Below are positions 51,718-60,700 of a stretch of 64,000 nucleotides of DNA, piece by piece. The stretch is from Catalinimonas alkaloidigena (GTDB taxonomy: Bacteria > Bacteroidota > Bacteroidia > Cytophagales > Flexibacteraceae). The notes beneath the pieces were generated by a model. That model did no database searches and was not told where the DNA came from. It saw only the letters and a program-made list of their open reading frames with translations. A program made the translations under genes and the position numbers. How positions within the stretch are numbered: the first letter of the stretch is position 1; the number at the start of each line of letters is the position of its first letter. Where the stretch lies: contig NZ_FNFO01000014.1 in the NCBI RefSeq assembly GCF_900100765.1, positions 1 to 64,000 of the forward strand. Direction: 5' to 3'.

Positions 51718-52128
51718 CTACAGACAATAGGATTCTGCTGTCTCCGGCTGGTAGACGATCTGCTCAATGCAGATGGGAACCGTGCAGGGGTACGCGTCCA
51801 GGAATAGGGTGTCGCCCACCTTTCTGCCCAACAGCGAAAGGGCCATCGGGGTCAAGATGGAAATGAAGTGTTGCCTGACGTCGGCTACCTCAGGGTAAAC
51901 CAGGCGGATGTCCTGGCGGCGATTCTCGTGGACGTAGCGAATTCTCACGACCGAATTCATCGTCACCACGTCGGGTGGCATGTCGCTAGGTTCGATCACG
52001 GTCGCCGCGTTGACGCTATCCAGCAAGGCCGTTACCAAGGGCATGGTGGCCTGACCATAGAGCTGCGCACGAAGCGCGCTCTTGCGCAGGCGGGAATAAT
52101 CGGTTGTGGTAAGAAGTAAACGAGCCAT
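51718..52128 (-). CDS. Rnk/GreA C-terminal-domain-like protein
   Basis: A 136-residue protein of the Rnk (regulator of nucleoside-diphosphate kinase) type. A short N-terminal helical part precedes the FKBP-like Gre C-terminal module (NSVVRIRYVHENRRQDIRLVYP, then SILTPMALSLLGRKVGD). Such proteins bind RNA polymerase. It lies between DUF932 and the four-helix-bundle gene in one operon. Role in that context unknown. Confidence 0.78.
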   Translation of the reverse strand: MARLLLTTTDYSRLRKSALRAQLYGQATMPLVTALLDSVNAATVIEPSDMPPDVVTMNSVVRIRYVHENRRQDIRLVYPEVADVRQHFISILTPMALSLLGRKVGDTLFLDAYPCTVPICIEQIVYQPETAESYCL

Positions 52129-52188
52129 ACCTCACACGTTAAAAGGTTAAAAAAAGCAGACCAAGGAACGAGGCTTGGCCGCATCTAA

Positions 52189-53133
52189 TTAGAGCGCCAA
52201 GGCGGCCAACTGATGCAGGGCCTTTTCGTCTAAATCGTAGCGATCGCGGATGGTCAGTGAACTGCGGCTGTTGAGCAGCGCATAGTTGATGGCATTGTAC
52301 ACGAGCCACAGGGACGAATCGACCCGCAACAGCTTTTCTTCTTTGCGCAAGCGTTCCAGCGCAATGCGCGAGAGTTGTTTGGGAAGGCCCGTCTCCGCCA
52401 TCAGGTCCTGCAACTGCGGGGGCGCGGGTACCTGCGCCAGCCAGTCGTAGACCTGAGCCGTCACCGAACTCTCCTGGGTCATGAACCGCGCAATGAGGTC
52501 CTGAAGAAAGTCCCGGAAAATGGTTAAGTCCAGCTTTTTGTGGGAGATGCGCTTGTAGAGATCCGGTGCGGCGGGTGCCACGCTTTTCCGGGCTTTGGGC
52601 GATCGGCCCGCCTGCAACCATTGCTGGTATTGCGTCAGCGAGGAAAAATCGTCGGCCCAGCCCATCAGGCCGTTGGAGCACACCGTGCGGTAGTAGCTCA
52701 CGCGCGCCTGGGTGCCGTGTTGGCCTTGCAAGGTAGAACCCTGAATGGTAAACGGAGATTTTCCGCTGTAGGAGTTGTTGAAAATCAGCGACTTGAAAAG
52801 CGCTTCCTGCCCCACGTTCACTTGTTGGGGCAAGATGATGGTGATGCTGAATTCCCCCCGATCCGTATAGTGAATGTCCAGCCGATAGTCCGGGATGCAG
52901 GCATCGACCACTTCGCGGAGGAGTTGGTTGGGAATCAGGCTGTAGTCTTTTCCTTGCAACGCAAAAACCTGGAATTTCCCCGGTGCCGCTTCTCCGACGA
53001 TGGCCTTTTGCCGGTCGGTCGCCAAAAGCTCGTAGTGGGGGGGGAGAAGCGTCTCCAGGGGGCGGGTCTGGACGGGAAAGCAGATCTCGTCCCACTTGTC
53101 CGCACGCTCGAGGGAAGTACTCACAAAGGTCAT
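52189..53133 (-). CDS. DUF932 (phage/plasmid-related) protein
   Basis: A 314-residue DUF932-family protein, a group found mainly on plasmids and phages. The ATG at 53133 (MTFVSTSLERADK) is preferred over a TTG three codons earlier. Segments GKFQVFALQGKDYSLIPNQLLREVVDACIPDY, IFNNSYSGKSPFTIQGS and YRTVCSNGLMGWADD are typical. Its function in general is unknown. First gene of the actin-like operon, behind the double-palindrome promoter. A longer overlapping frame (52139-53194) is a shadow. Confidence 0.88.
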   Translation of the reverse strand: MTFVSTSLERADKWDEICFPVQTRPLETLLPPHYELLATDRQKAIVGEAAPGKFQVFALQGKDYSLIPNQLLREVVDACIPDYRLDIHYTDRGEFSITIILPQQVNVGQEALFKSLIFNNSYSGKSPFTIQGSTLQGQHGTQARVSYYRTVCSNGLMGWADDFSSLTQYQQWLQAGRSPKARKSVAPAAPDLYKRISHKKLDLTIFRDFLQDLIARFMTQESSVTAQVYDWLAQVPAPPQLQDLMAETGLPKQLSRIALERLRKEEKLLRVDSSLWLVYNAINYALLNSRSSLTIRDRYDLDEKALHQLAALAL

Positions 53134-53149
53134 AGCGATCAATTTTTTC

Positions 53150-53181
53150 TAAACTTACAATTGTAAATTTGCAATTGCAAA
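53150..53181 (-). promoter_or_regulatory. Promoter of the DUF932/actin operon with two palindromes
   Basis: Minus strand: TTTG (-33, 53178-53181), 20 bases, TAAGTTTA (-7, 53150-53157). Two perfect palindromes fill this core: TTACAATTGTAA (53155-53166) and TTTGCAATTGCAAA (53168-53181). This layout implies repression by a dimeric protein. Related motifs occur at 40366-40376 and 49449-49462. Confidence 0.72.
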
Positions 53182-53318
53182 TTATAAAGCCCACTCTTGC
53201 GATCTCTCCAGTCCTTACAAAAACAAAGCGTCCTGCCCACCGGAGTGAGCAGGGCCGTGGACCAAACTAGTTACGGAGGGGCTCAGTAAAGGGCTCGGTT
53301 GGCGTTGACGAAGCCCGC

Positions 53319-53573
53319 TCAAATCCTTTGGTACAGCTTCAGGAGGGCGGCCGCCGTAATCAGCAGCCAGATGGCGTTCAGCACCCAACTGGCCGGGGCT
53401 TTTTTGAGCACCGCGTACACGATCAGCAGAAAACTCCCCAGGATGTTCAGGGCCAGGTACTGCACCGACTGGCTACTGAGCATACTCAGGCTGTTCAGGG
53501 CAAAGGCCATCAGCGAAAAGAAGGCTCCCAGCCAACCGACCGCTTCCCGCACGTACTTTTGCAGCATCATCAT
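53319..53573 (-). CDS. Small CBU_0592-type membrane protein
   Basis: An 84-residue protein with three hydrophobic segments (VGWLGAFFSLMAFALNSL, YLALNILGSFLLIVYAVL, WVLNAIWLLITAAALL), matching the small CBU_0592 membrane protein family. Function unknown. Two additional ATG codons follow directly after the first, so the exact start is uncertain. It stands divergent from the LysR gene. Confidence 0.8.
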   Translation of the reverse strand: MMMLQKYVREAVGWLGAFFSLMAFALNSLSMLSSQSVQYLALNILGSFLLIVYAVLKKAPASWVLNAIWLLITAAALLKLYQRI

Positions 53574-53667
53574 TATGATTCGACTTTAGGCTGCAAAAGA
53601 ACGCGGTGCGCAGCATCGGAAAAATGCCAAATGTTGATTGACTCATGCACAAATCAGATCAGTAGCG

Positions 53668-54579
53668 GTGGACCTACAACAAATACGATACTTTATTACG
53701 CTGGCGCGCGAACTGCACTTCTGGCACACGGCCGAAAAGATGTACATCACCCAGTCGGCCCTGAGCCGACAGATCAAGTCGCTGGAAGAAGAGTTGGGCG
53801 TTCAGCTGTTCGAGCGTACCAAGCGAAGCGTGAAGCTCACGGCCGCGGGCGCTTTTCTGCGCGACCGGTGGGAGCTTCTGCTGGACGAGATTGATCAGAT
53901 CCATCGGCAAGCCCGGAAGATGCACGCCGGAGCCTATGGTGCGCTGGTGATGGGCTATCCCGGCTCCATTGCCTACGGTTTTTTGCCCGAAGTGCTGGCT
54001 CGCGTGGCCCACAGCTTTCCCGAGCTCAAGATCGAGCTGATCGAACCTACCGACATTCAGTTGGAACAGCTGCTATTGCAGGACAAAATGGACCTGGCTT
54101 TCCGGCGAGAACCCGCCCAAAATCCGACCCTGGCGTCGGTCTGTCTGTATTCAGAACCCTTTTCGGTGGTGGTGCCGATGGCCCATCCGCTGCAAGCGCA
54201 TACGTTTCGGGGGCTTGAAGATTTGAAAGCGGAGCGCTTCATTTTGTCGGGCCTGCACCACCCTACGTTTTATGCCAGTTGCCTGCGTCAGCTTTTTCAG
54301 GAGAACCAGTTTGAGCCCGACGTCTACATCGAATCCGACTTCGGCGCGATGATTCTGAGCCTGGTGGCCAAAGGGTTGGGCGTCACCATTCTGCCAAGTT
54401 CCTACGCGTACAGCAGCCTGCCGGGCGTGCGCTTCATCGATCTGCCGCAAACCATCAGCCTGTATGCGCTCTGGCGCAAAGACAACGCTAGTCCCGTGGT
54501 GAGAAATGTCCTGCAACAGGCTCAACAGCTGGCCGAGACGTTTCGCAGCCAGGACCGCGATTCCGCATCCGCGCTTTAA
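53668..54579 (+). CDS. LysR-family transcriptional regulator
   Basis: A 303-residue LysR regulator. A GTG at 53668 gives the usual opening (V/M)DLQQIRYFITLARELHF; a TTG 10 codons upstream is less likely. The HTH is AEKMYITQSALSRQIKSLEEELGVQLFERTKRSVKLT. The effector domain (90-300) has GYPGSIAYGFLPEVL and GLGVTILPSSYA. Divergent from the small membrane protein, which might be its target. Effector unknown. Confidence 0.92.
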   Translation: MDLQQIRYFITLARELHFWHTAEKMYITQSALSRQIKSLEEELGVQLFERTKRSVKLTAAGAFLRDRWELLLDEIDQIHRQARKMHAGAYGALVMGYPGSIAYGFLPEVLARVAHSFPELKIELIEPTDIQLEQLLLQDKMDLAFRREPAQNPTLASVCLYSEPFSVVVPMAHPLQAHTFRGLEDLKAERFILSGLHHPTFYASCLRQLFQENQFEPDVYIESDFGAMILSLVAKGLGVTILPSSYAYSSLPGVRFIDLPQTISLYALWRKDNASPVVRNVLQQAQQLAETFRSQDRDSASAL

Positions 54580-54588
54580 ACGATCCTC

Positions 54589-55836
54589 CTAACCACGGAA
54601 GGTGGTACGAAACGTGTGCAGTGCTGCCTCCCGCCGGTAGCGGATCTGCCATCCGTGGGTGCGGGCAATTTCCTGCACAATGGCCAGGCCCAGCCCGTGC
54701 GAACTGCTTTCGGGGTTGCCCTTGCGGAACCGTTGGAACAACTCATCGATCGGAAGCGCCAGGACCTCGCCGCTGTTGGCGATGGTGAGGGCGTCGGGCG
54801 TCAACGCCAGGTGCACGTGTCCCTGCGGGGGCGTGTAGCGCAGCGCGTTCGACAGAAGGTTGGAGAGCAGCATCTCCAGAAGCAGCGGGTTTCCCGACAC
54901 CACGACGTGCGGCAGGGGCGAAATATCCAGCGTAACCTGCCGGGCCTCGAACAGTTCTTCCAGCCCTTCGAGTTGCTTTCGCAGAAGCCCGGTCAGGTCT
55001 ACGGATTGCGCGGTATCGAACTGTTGGTTTTCGAGGCGGGCCAGCAGCAGCAGGCTCCGTCCGAGGCGGGAGAGCCGGTCGGCCGCTTCGCGCGCCACCT
55101 GAATGTCGTCGGCCATCGCCGCATCGACGGCCGGATGCTGACTCAGGCGATTCAGTTTGGCCTGAAGGATGGCCAGCGGCGTCTGAATCTCGTGGGAGGC
55201 GTTTTCGGTGAATTCCCGCAGGGTGGTGTAGTCGGCCTGTACCTGTTGGGTCAGCGTCAGCAGAGCGGTGCGCAGTTCACTGAATTCGGTTACCGGCGTG
55301 GCGGGCAGTTCCAGCGGCGCGGGGGCGCGGAGGGAGAAGGTGCGAAGCGCCTCCAGAAACCCGAAAAACGGCTGCCAGAGGCGGCGGGCGCTCCAGGTGG
55401 TGACGGCGGCGTTGCCCAGCGTGAGCAGCAGGGCCATGACGAGAAAGATCACAAAGATGCTGGTCAGCAGCTCTTCCCACGCCAGCCGGGAGGCAATCAC
55501 GCGCATGCGGTACACGGTGCCGTCGACCGGGCGGACCACGGTCAGCATGCGGTAAGGTTCCATTTCGTCTTCCAAGGCATCGTACATAACCGTGTCTTTC
55601 CCGACGACCGAGGGGGGCGTTGCGGGCGCTACCGGCTCGATCAACACGAACGGGTCCGGATGGGCCTGCGCAGACTCCAGGTGCGCGAACAGGTAATCGG
55701 CCCGCAGGGCCAGTTGCTCGTCGATCTCGTCGGTCACAATCGCGTCCAGCACAAAGAACAACGCGCTGCCCGCCACCACCAGCACCAGGGCAGCGTAGCG
55801 GAACTGGGTACGGCCGATCTGCTGCAACAGGTTCAT
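54589..55836 (-). CDS. OmpR-family partner sensor histidine kinase
   Basis: A 415-residue kinase. Membrane helices at about 14-33 and 124-144; the periplasmic domain between is short and includes the acidic run EDEME (89-93). The HisKA box ASHEIQTPLA has His215, and the ATPase follows (NLLSNALRYTP, GHVHLAL, SSHGLGLAIVQEI). It overlaps the response regulator by ATGA and is the last gene of the seven-gene PepSY/PAP2 operon. The acidic loop and the gene setting resemble PmrB-like sensors of cations or peptides, but this is a suggestion only. Confidence 0.9.
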   Translation of the reverse strand: MNLLQQIGRTQFRYAALVLVVAGSALFFVLDAIVTDEIDEQLALRADYLFAHLESAQAHPDPFVLIEPVAPATPPSVVGKDTVMYDALEDEMEPYRMLTVVRPVDGTVYRMRVIASRLAWEELLTSIFVIFLVMALLLTLGNAAVTTWSARRLWQPFFGFLEALRTFSLRAPAPLELPATPVTEFSELRTALLTLTQQVQADYTTLREFTENASHEIQTPLAILQAKLNRLSQHPAVDAAMADDIQVAREAADRLSRLGRSLLLLARLENQQFDTAQSVDLTGLLRKQLEGLEELFEARQVTLDISPLPHVVVSGNPLLLEMLLSNLLSNALRYTPPQGHVHLALTPDALTIANSGEVLALPIDELFQRFRKGNPESSSHGLGLAIVQEIARTHGWQIRYRREAALHTFRTTFRG

Positions 55837-56510
55837 GACGCGCTGAGTTTGTAGCCCATGCCGTAAACGGTGCGGATGTAGTCTTCCAGCCCGACGGCCG
55901 CCAGTTTTTTGCGCAGGTTATTGATGTGGACGTAGACAAAGTCCAGGCTGTCGACCGAGTCGTAATGGTCGCCCCACAGGTGCTCGGCAATGGCCTGGCG
56001 GCTCACCACGCGGTTTTTGTTCACCACCAGGTAGAGCAGCAGTTCAAACTCCTTGCGGGTCAGGTCCAGGGTTTCGGGGCCCGCCTGTACCGTTTTGGCC
56101 TGCGTGTCGATGGCCAGTTCCTGAAACCGTACCCGCGAAGCGCCCTGGAAACTGCGCCGCCGGATCAGGGCGTTGAGCCGGGCGTTGAGTTCCTCGAAGT
56201 GAAACGGCTTGGTCAGGTAATCGTCGGCCCCGCGGTTGAGTCCCGTCAGCTTGTCGCGCAGCGAATCTTTGGCGGACAGAATCAGTACGCCCGTTTCGGG
56301 ATGTTCCTCCTTGAGAACTTGCATCAGGTCCAGGCCCGTGCCACCGGGCAGCGTGATGTCGAGCAGCACCACGTCGTAGGCGTAAAGTCGCAGCTTTTCC
56401 TGGCCTTCCCGATAGGTGGAGGCCCACTCGCACAGAAATCCCTGTTCGGCCAAAAAGGCCCGCAGTTCGTCGCGCAGCGCCGGTTCGTCTTCCACCAGGA
56501 GGATTTTCAT
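55833..56510 (-). CDS. OmpR-family response regulator
   Basis: A 225-residue response regulator. Receiver with Asp51 (VVLLDITLPGG) and KPFHFEEL; winged-helix output with LDLTRKEFELLLYLVVNKNRVVSR and the terminal YIRTVYGMGYKLS. It overlaps the kinase by ATGA and follows the PAP2 gene by 23 bp. The two copies of a TTAAAG-type direct repeat at 57435 and 62373 (11-bp period) are likely its binding sites, which makes the operon autoregulated. Confidence 0.93.
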   Translation of the reverse strand: MKILLVEDEPALRDELRAFLAEQGFLCEWASTYREGQEKLRLYAYDVVLLDITLPGGTGLDLMQVLKEEHPETGVLILSAKDSLRDKLTGLNRGADDYLTKPFHFEELNARLNALIRRRSFQGASRVRFQELAIDTQAKTVQAGPETLDLTRKEFELLLYLVVNKNRVVSRQAIAEHLWGDHYDSVDSLDFVYVHINNLRKKLAAVGLEDYIRTVYGMGYKLSAS

Positions 56511-56533
56511 ACGGAGCAAGTTACGGTAAATCG

Positions 56534-57397
56534 CTAGGGAAGGTGATACACCAGATAGAGGCCATTGCCCGCCAACCCGAAGTCCAGCCGACGGCTTTCC
56601 AGGTCGGGCGGTAACTGGAAGCGATGCAGGTGGGGGATGAGTACCCCAATGCCCGCGCCCACGGCGTAGCCCACCAGAATGTCGGTCGGAAAGTGGCGTC
56701 CCGCTTCGAAGCGCAGCAGGCCCACGGTGGCGGGCACCAGCGCGGCCCCGGTCCAGGCGACCGCTTTCACGGTGGGTTGTTCGGAGTAGCGGGAAATCAG
56801 GTAAGCCGTCAGGAAACTAAACGCGGCCGTGTTGGACGTATGACCTGAGAAGAACGAGTGCCGGGCATCGGACACACTTTTCTGCGCGACGGGCACCTCG
56901 GGGTTGTAGACGTAGGGACGGACCCGTTGCACCGATCCTTTCACAATGTTAGTGATGCCCAGGGTGGCCGTGGCGGTTTCGGCGTACACAACCAGCACCG
57001 GAATGAACTCGCGCCGCACGTCGCGCGCGGTCAGCAACAGCAGCGGCGACACCGCCGCGACACCCGCCACCAGATCGCTGGCCCGGGCGATGCGCGGATT
57101 CCACCGGTACGTGGCGGGCCGGTCGAACGCGTTGATTTGCTCCCGGTTATAGGCCGCGAGCTGATCCGGCGAGAGGGCGTGCGTTTCCTGCGCCAGGTAT
57201 TCTCCCAGAATGGCCAGTCCGCCCCCGCCGAGGAGGAGGGGCACATCCCGCTGCCACCGAAACTCGAGGGTGCCGGGCCGGAGGGGCTCCGGATCTGCCA
57301 ACGGTTGCGCCCCGCCGTAGCCGGGCAAAAGCCAGCAAAGCCAGACCATAACCAAAGGAGCGGGAGACCGGAAGAGGGACGATTTATAAAAAGGCAT
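56534..57397 (-). CDS. Secreted PAP2-superfamily phosphatase
   Basis: A 287-residue PAP2 phosphatase with signal peptide (GYGGAQ). Active-site motifs: KGSVQRVRP, FFSGHTS and RFEAGRHFPTD. It should remove phosphate from lipid phosphates (lipid A, undecaprenyl pyrophosphate or phosphatidic acid) at the periplasmic side. Directly downstream of the second regulator box (57429-57451), 23 bp before the response regulator. Confidence 0.9.
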   Translation of the reverse strand: MPFYKSSLFRSPAPLVMVWLCWLLPGYGGAQPLADPEPLRPGTLEFRWQRDVPLLLGGGGLAILGEYLAQETHALSPDQLAAYNREQINAFDRPATYRWNPRIARASDLVAGVAAVSPLLLLTARDVRREFIPVLVVYAETATATLGITNIVKGSVQRVRPYVYNPEVPVAQKSVSDARHSFFSGHTSNTAAFSFLTAYLISRYSEQPTVKAVAWTGAALVPATVGLLRFEAGRHFPTDILVGYAVGAGIGVLIPHLHRFQLPPDLESRRLDFGLAGNGLYLVYHLP

Positions 57398-57416
57398 ACG
57401 TTCGTAACTAGGCCTG

Positions 57417-57451
57417 CAAAAGAAGGGAACGACTTTAAAGAAAACTTAAAG
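57417..57451 (-). promoter_or_regulatory. Response-regulator box and internal promoter (second copy)
   Basis: A 23-bp element (57429-57451) contains a perfect direct repeat TTAAAG-N5-TTAAAG (plus strand, period 11). On the minus strand it is followed by 4 bases and TTCTTTTG (57417-57424), one base off TAnnTTTG, 20 bases before the PAP2 start. It matches the element at 62367-62389 in 22 of 23 positions, with the same 4-base spacing. Confidence 0.78.
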
Positions 57452-57475
57452 CCGGCGCCGGCCTGGCCCCTCGAC

Positions 57476-58249
57476 CTACGGAGAAGTTGATTCCGTCGGG
57501 TTGCGCCACCGCATCAGCATGATGCCCAGCACGAGCCAGCTGCCCCCGAGCAGATACCCCGCGGCCACATCGCTGAGGAAATGGACGCCCAGGTAGATGC
57601 GGCTGAACCCCACCACCAGAACAAGAAGGGTACAGACGGCCAATGCCAGCACACGCCCGCTGCCGGCTAGGGTATTGGCCAGCAGGTAGCCGGCTAGCCC
57701 GTATAGCGCCAGGGCGGTGGCCGCATGACCGCTCGGAAACGAAAAGCTATTGACAGAGTAATAGGCGACCGTTGCCAGGGGGCGGATGCGGTGAAAGACC
57801 TGTTTTCCGTAGTAGACCGACAGGGCCATACCGGCCATGACCAACACAATGGCGATGGCTTGCCGGTAGCGGCGGCGGTAGAGGGCAATGAGCGCCATCG
57901 CGCCGGTCAGGGCGATGCTGGCGTAGGAGGAGGCCGCGTAAGTAAGTCCGTAGAGCAACTGACTGAAGAAGGGGGTGCGGTAGCGGAATAAAAACTGCGT
58001 GACGTGTCGGTCGATCTGCACCATCGGCTCTCCGTTCACCAGGTTTTCGGCCATTTCCGAAAAGAGCATGCCGTTGACGATCAGCAGACCACACAAGCCC
58101 GTCAGCGTCAGGCCCGTGAACGGTCCCCACGTCAGGCGGCGGAGTAAAAATGCATAGAGGCCGGGAAAGTGGGTACGTAACCACCGGGCGGGCCGCGATG
58201 AGGTGAGCCACCGGGCCAGGGCCTCGGCCGATTGGAAGAACGGCGCCAT
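57476..58249 (-). CDS. Integral-membrane PAP2-superfamily phosphatase
   Basis: A 257-residue membrane PAP2 protein with about six transmembrane helices. Motifs KQVFHRIRPL, FPSGHAA and SRIYLGVHFLSD carry the conserved Lys/Arg, His and His/Asp. It is of the PgpB/LpxE-like type. It starts 3 bp after the TonB-receptor stop and is therefore co-transcribed. Two different PAP2 enzymes in one operon suggests lipid-phosphate remodelling. Confidence 0.9.
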   Translation of the reverse strand: MAPFFQSAEALARWLTSSRPARWLRTHFPGLYAFLLRRLTWGPFTGLTLTGLCGLLIVNGMLFSEMAENLVNGEPMVQIDRHVTQFLFRYRTPFFSQLLYGLTYAASSYASIALTGAMALIALYRRRYRQAIAIVLVMAGMALSVYYGKQVFHRIRPLATVAYYSVNSFSFPSGHAATALALYGLAGYLLANTLAGSGRVLALAVCTLLVLVVGFSRIYLGVHFLSDVAAGYLLGGSWLVLGIMLMRWRNPTESTSP

Positions 58250-58252
58250 GCG

Positions 58253-60670
58253 TCAGAATTTGTAGCTGTAGCCGAGGCGGATGACCTGCGTTTCGTAATA
58301 GTCGGTGCTGCGGTAGGAGAAGCCCGCGCCCTGAATGTCGCGCCGGATCACCAGCGTATTGAACAGGTCGGTGGCATTCAGAAACACTTCGCCTTTGCCT
58401 TGCTGGAGCGACTTTTTCACGCCGACGTCGACTGAAAAACGGGCCCCGATTTTCCCCTGAGGAATCAGATCCGGAGCCAGGTACACCGCCGTCACTTGCG
58501 CCCCCCAGGCGTTAGGCAGGCGCAGCGTGTGGTTCCACTTCACGTTGCCGGACCACAGCCGTTGCAGGGGCGCGGAAAATACATTGGGGGCGGGGTACAG
58601 GTTCTGCACCGTAAAGGCGTTGATCTGGTTGCGGTAGACGTTCCCGTTGAGCGTGAACGAGTACCAGGGCGTGACGTCCTGCGCCAGCACCACCTCGGTC
58701 CCGGTGTTGTAGCTCCGCCCGGCATTCTGGAAAATGGCGTAGATCAGCCTGCTGTCGCCCACCGTACTGGCGATGCGGGTGATGGTGCCCTGCGCCATCC
58801 GGTGGTACAGCGCCGCGTAGAGCGAGCCCCCGTCCCAGTTGGTCTTGTAGCCCGCCTCCAGCGTGTTGGTAAACTGCGGCCGCAGGGCGGGGTTGCCCAC
58901 TTTGATGATCTCCGCGTCGTCGTACTTGGGGAAAATGCGGATGTCCACTTCGTTGGGACGGTCCACCCGCCGGTTGTAGAACAGCGACAGGCGGTTGTTT
59001 TCGTCGAACTTGTAGGCCAGGCGCACCGTCGGGAAGGGCTGAATGTAGTGGTAGCCGTTGCTGCGGTAGGTGGGATGGTCGGGGTTGACTTCGTAGCGCA
59101 GGCCGACGTATTCCATCCGCAGGCCCAGTTCCGCCTCCAGGGTCGGGGTTTCGAACACATAGGTGCCGTACAGGGCAGGAATCGTCTCTTTGTAGGTGGC
59201 CCAGCCGCCCGCGGCCGAGTCCAGCGGTGAGTGAAGGCCCGGAAAAAACTGCATGTCGGTCGGAATCACCCGCCGCCGGAATTTGGCGCCGGTTTCCAGG
59301 CGGCCGTAGGTCAGGGGCCGCACGTAGTCGAGGGTGACGTCGGCCACGTGCTCGTCGGACAGCAGCTTGAAGGCGTCGTGTCCGGTATAGTCGGGCAGTA
59401 TGTTGTCGAAGAAATACTTTTCGTTTTCCCGGTGGTAGGTGTAGTTCAGCCCCACACTGAGCGTATGCCCGGCCTCCGGAAACCGGTACACGTTGGCGGC
59501 GGTGGCCATTACGGTGGTCTTCAGTTCGTCTTCCAGAAACTGCCAGAGGCGGTAGCGTTCCGACAAATCGCCGTTGAAGAAGGGCTCGTCGCCCCGGTCC
59601 AGAATTTTTTCGCTGCTCACTAATCCCGACACGGTCAGCGTATGGTGCTGTCGCCATTGCCAGTCGACGCCCGCTTTGGTGGTCAGGAAACCGGTGTTGC
59701 GGTTGCGCTTGGTTTGCTGCTGAATCACGGTGCCGTCGTCGTAGGTGCGGGTCACAAACTCGTTTTTGTTCAGAGTCTGCGTATAGAGGTAGTCGCCCTG
59801 CACGAAGGCGTTGACCTTGTCGGTCCGGTAGTTCAGCGCCAGCGACGGGTTGATTTTCGGCGTAGCCTGGTACTGCGGCCGGATGGTCGGCAGGTTGCCA
59901 CGCCGCACCCACAGCGCGCCGAGGCCCGTCGTGAGGGTGGCCGTGCCGTTCCAGCCCTTTTGTTGCTCCTTTTTCGAGATGATGTTGATGATGCCGGCAT
60001 TGCCGTTGGCATCGTAGCGCGCAGAGGGGTTGTTGATGATTTCGATCGTTTCGATGGCCGAGGCGGGCAGGTTGTCCAGTCCGGTCTGGCTGTTGAAGCC
60101 CGTCAAGGCGGTTTGTTTGCCGTCGATCAGGACCATGACCTGGTTGCTCCCCCGCAGCAGCACCTGTCCGTCCTGCACGGTAACGCCCGGCAAATTTTGC
60201 ATGGCCTGCAACACCGACCCGCCGCGCTGGCTCAGGTTCTGCGCGACCGTATAGGTTTTCTTTTCCAACTGCTCGCTGATGGCCTCCTGCCGTCCGGTGA
60301 CCGTCACTTCCTGGAGGGTCGCCACCTGTTCCTGCAATTCGATGGTCGCGACAGTCAGAAAGTCGGAAGCGCTGCCCACGTAAAGCGGTACCTGGCGCGT
60401 CTGGTAACCCAGCAGCGAAACCTGCAGTACGTACGAGGCGGGAGGGAGGGGCGCAAGCGTGAAGCGCCCGGCGTCGTTGGTCACCGTGCCCGTCACAAAG
60501 GCCGAGTCCGGTCCGGTGACGACCACCACGTTCACGTAAGGCAGCCCCGTTTGCGCGGCGGCGTCTTTCACTTGTCCGGAAACGGTGACGGAAGTCGACT
60601 GCGCGCCGACGGAACAGGGGAGAAGCCCCCCGAAAAAACAAAGCAGAAAAAGAAAATAAGAATCACGCAT
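58253..60670 (-). CDS. TonB-dependent receptor of the OMP_b-brl_3 type
   Basis: An 805-residue outer-membrane protein. Signal peptide ends VGAQ. An N-terminal carboxypeptidase-regulatory-like domain (SVTVSGQVKDAAAQTGLPYVNV) is followed by the plug (LQEVTVTGRQEAISEQLEKKTY, LPGVTVQDGQVLLRG, IEIINNPSARYDANGNAGIINI) and a barrel. This is the group lacking a true TonB-box SusC signature, common beside two-component genes in Bacteroidota. Ligand unknown; metal or peptide-type ligands are possible given the PepSY neighbours. Confidence 0.9.
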   Translation of the reverse strand: MRDSYFLFLLCFFGGLLPCSVGAQSTSVTVSGQVKDAAAQTGLPYVNVVVVTGPDSAFVTGTVTNDAGRFTLAPLPPASYVLQVSLLGYQTRQVPLYVGSASDFLTVATIELQEQVATLQEVTVTGRQEAISEQLEKKTYTVAQNLSQRGGSVLQAMQNLPGVTVQDGQVLLRGSNQVMVLIDGKQTALTGFNSQTGLDNLPASAIETIEIINNPSARYDANGNAGIINIISKKEQQKGWNGTATLTTGLGALWVRRGNLPTIRPQYQATPKINPSLALNYRTDKVNAFVQGDYLYTQTLNKNEFVTRTYDDGTVIQQQTKRNRNTGFLTTKAGVDWQWRQHHTLTVSGLVSSEKILDRGDEPFFNGDLSERYRLWQFLEDELKTTVMATAANVYRFPEAGHTLSVGLNYTYHRENEKYFFDNILPDYTGHDAFKLLSDEHVADVTLDYVRPLTYGRLETGAKFRRRVIPTDMQFFPGLHSPLDSAAGGWATYKETIPALYGTYVFETPTLEAELGLRMEYVGLRYEVNPDHPTYRSNGYHYIQPFPTVRLAYKFDENNRLSLFYNRRVDRPNEVDIRIFPKYDDAEIIKVGNPALRPQFTNTLEAGYKTNWDGGSLYAALYHRMAQGTITRIASTVGDSRLIYAIFQNAGRSYNTGTEVVLAQDVTPWYSFTLNGNVYRNQINAFTVQNLYPAPNVFSAPLQRLWSGNVKWNHTLRLPNAWGAQVTAVYLAPDLIPQGKIGARFSVDVGVKKSLQQGKGEVFLNATDLFNTLVIRRDIQGAGFSYRSTDYYETQVIRLGYSYKF

Positions 60671-60700
60671 GGGTATGGAATTGAAAACGGTATGTCGGCG

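Noticed and set aside
52139-53194. 351-codon frame overlapping the DUF932 gene
   Set aside because: It lies in another frame of a gene with clear DUF932 features, and its translation is low-complexity Arg/Pro/Gly with no domain.
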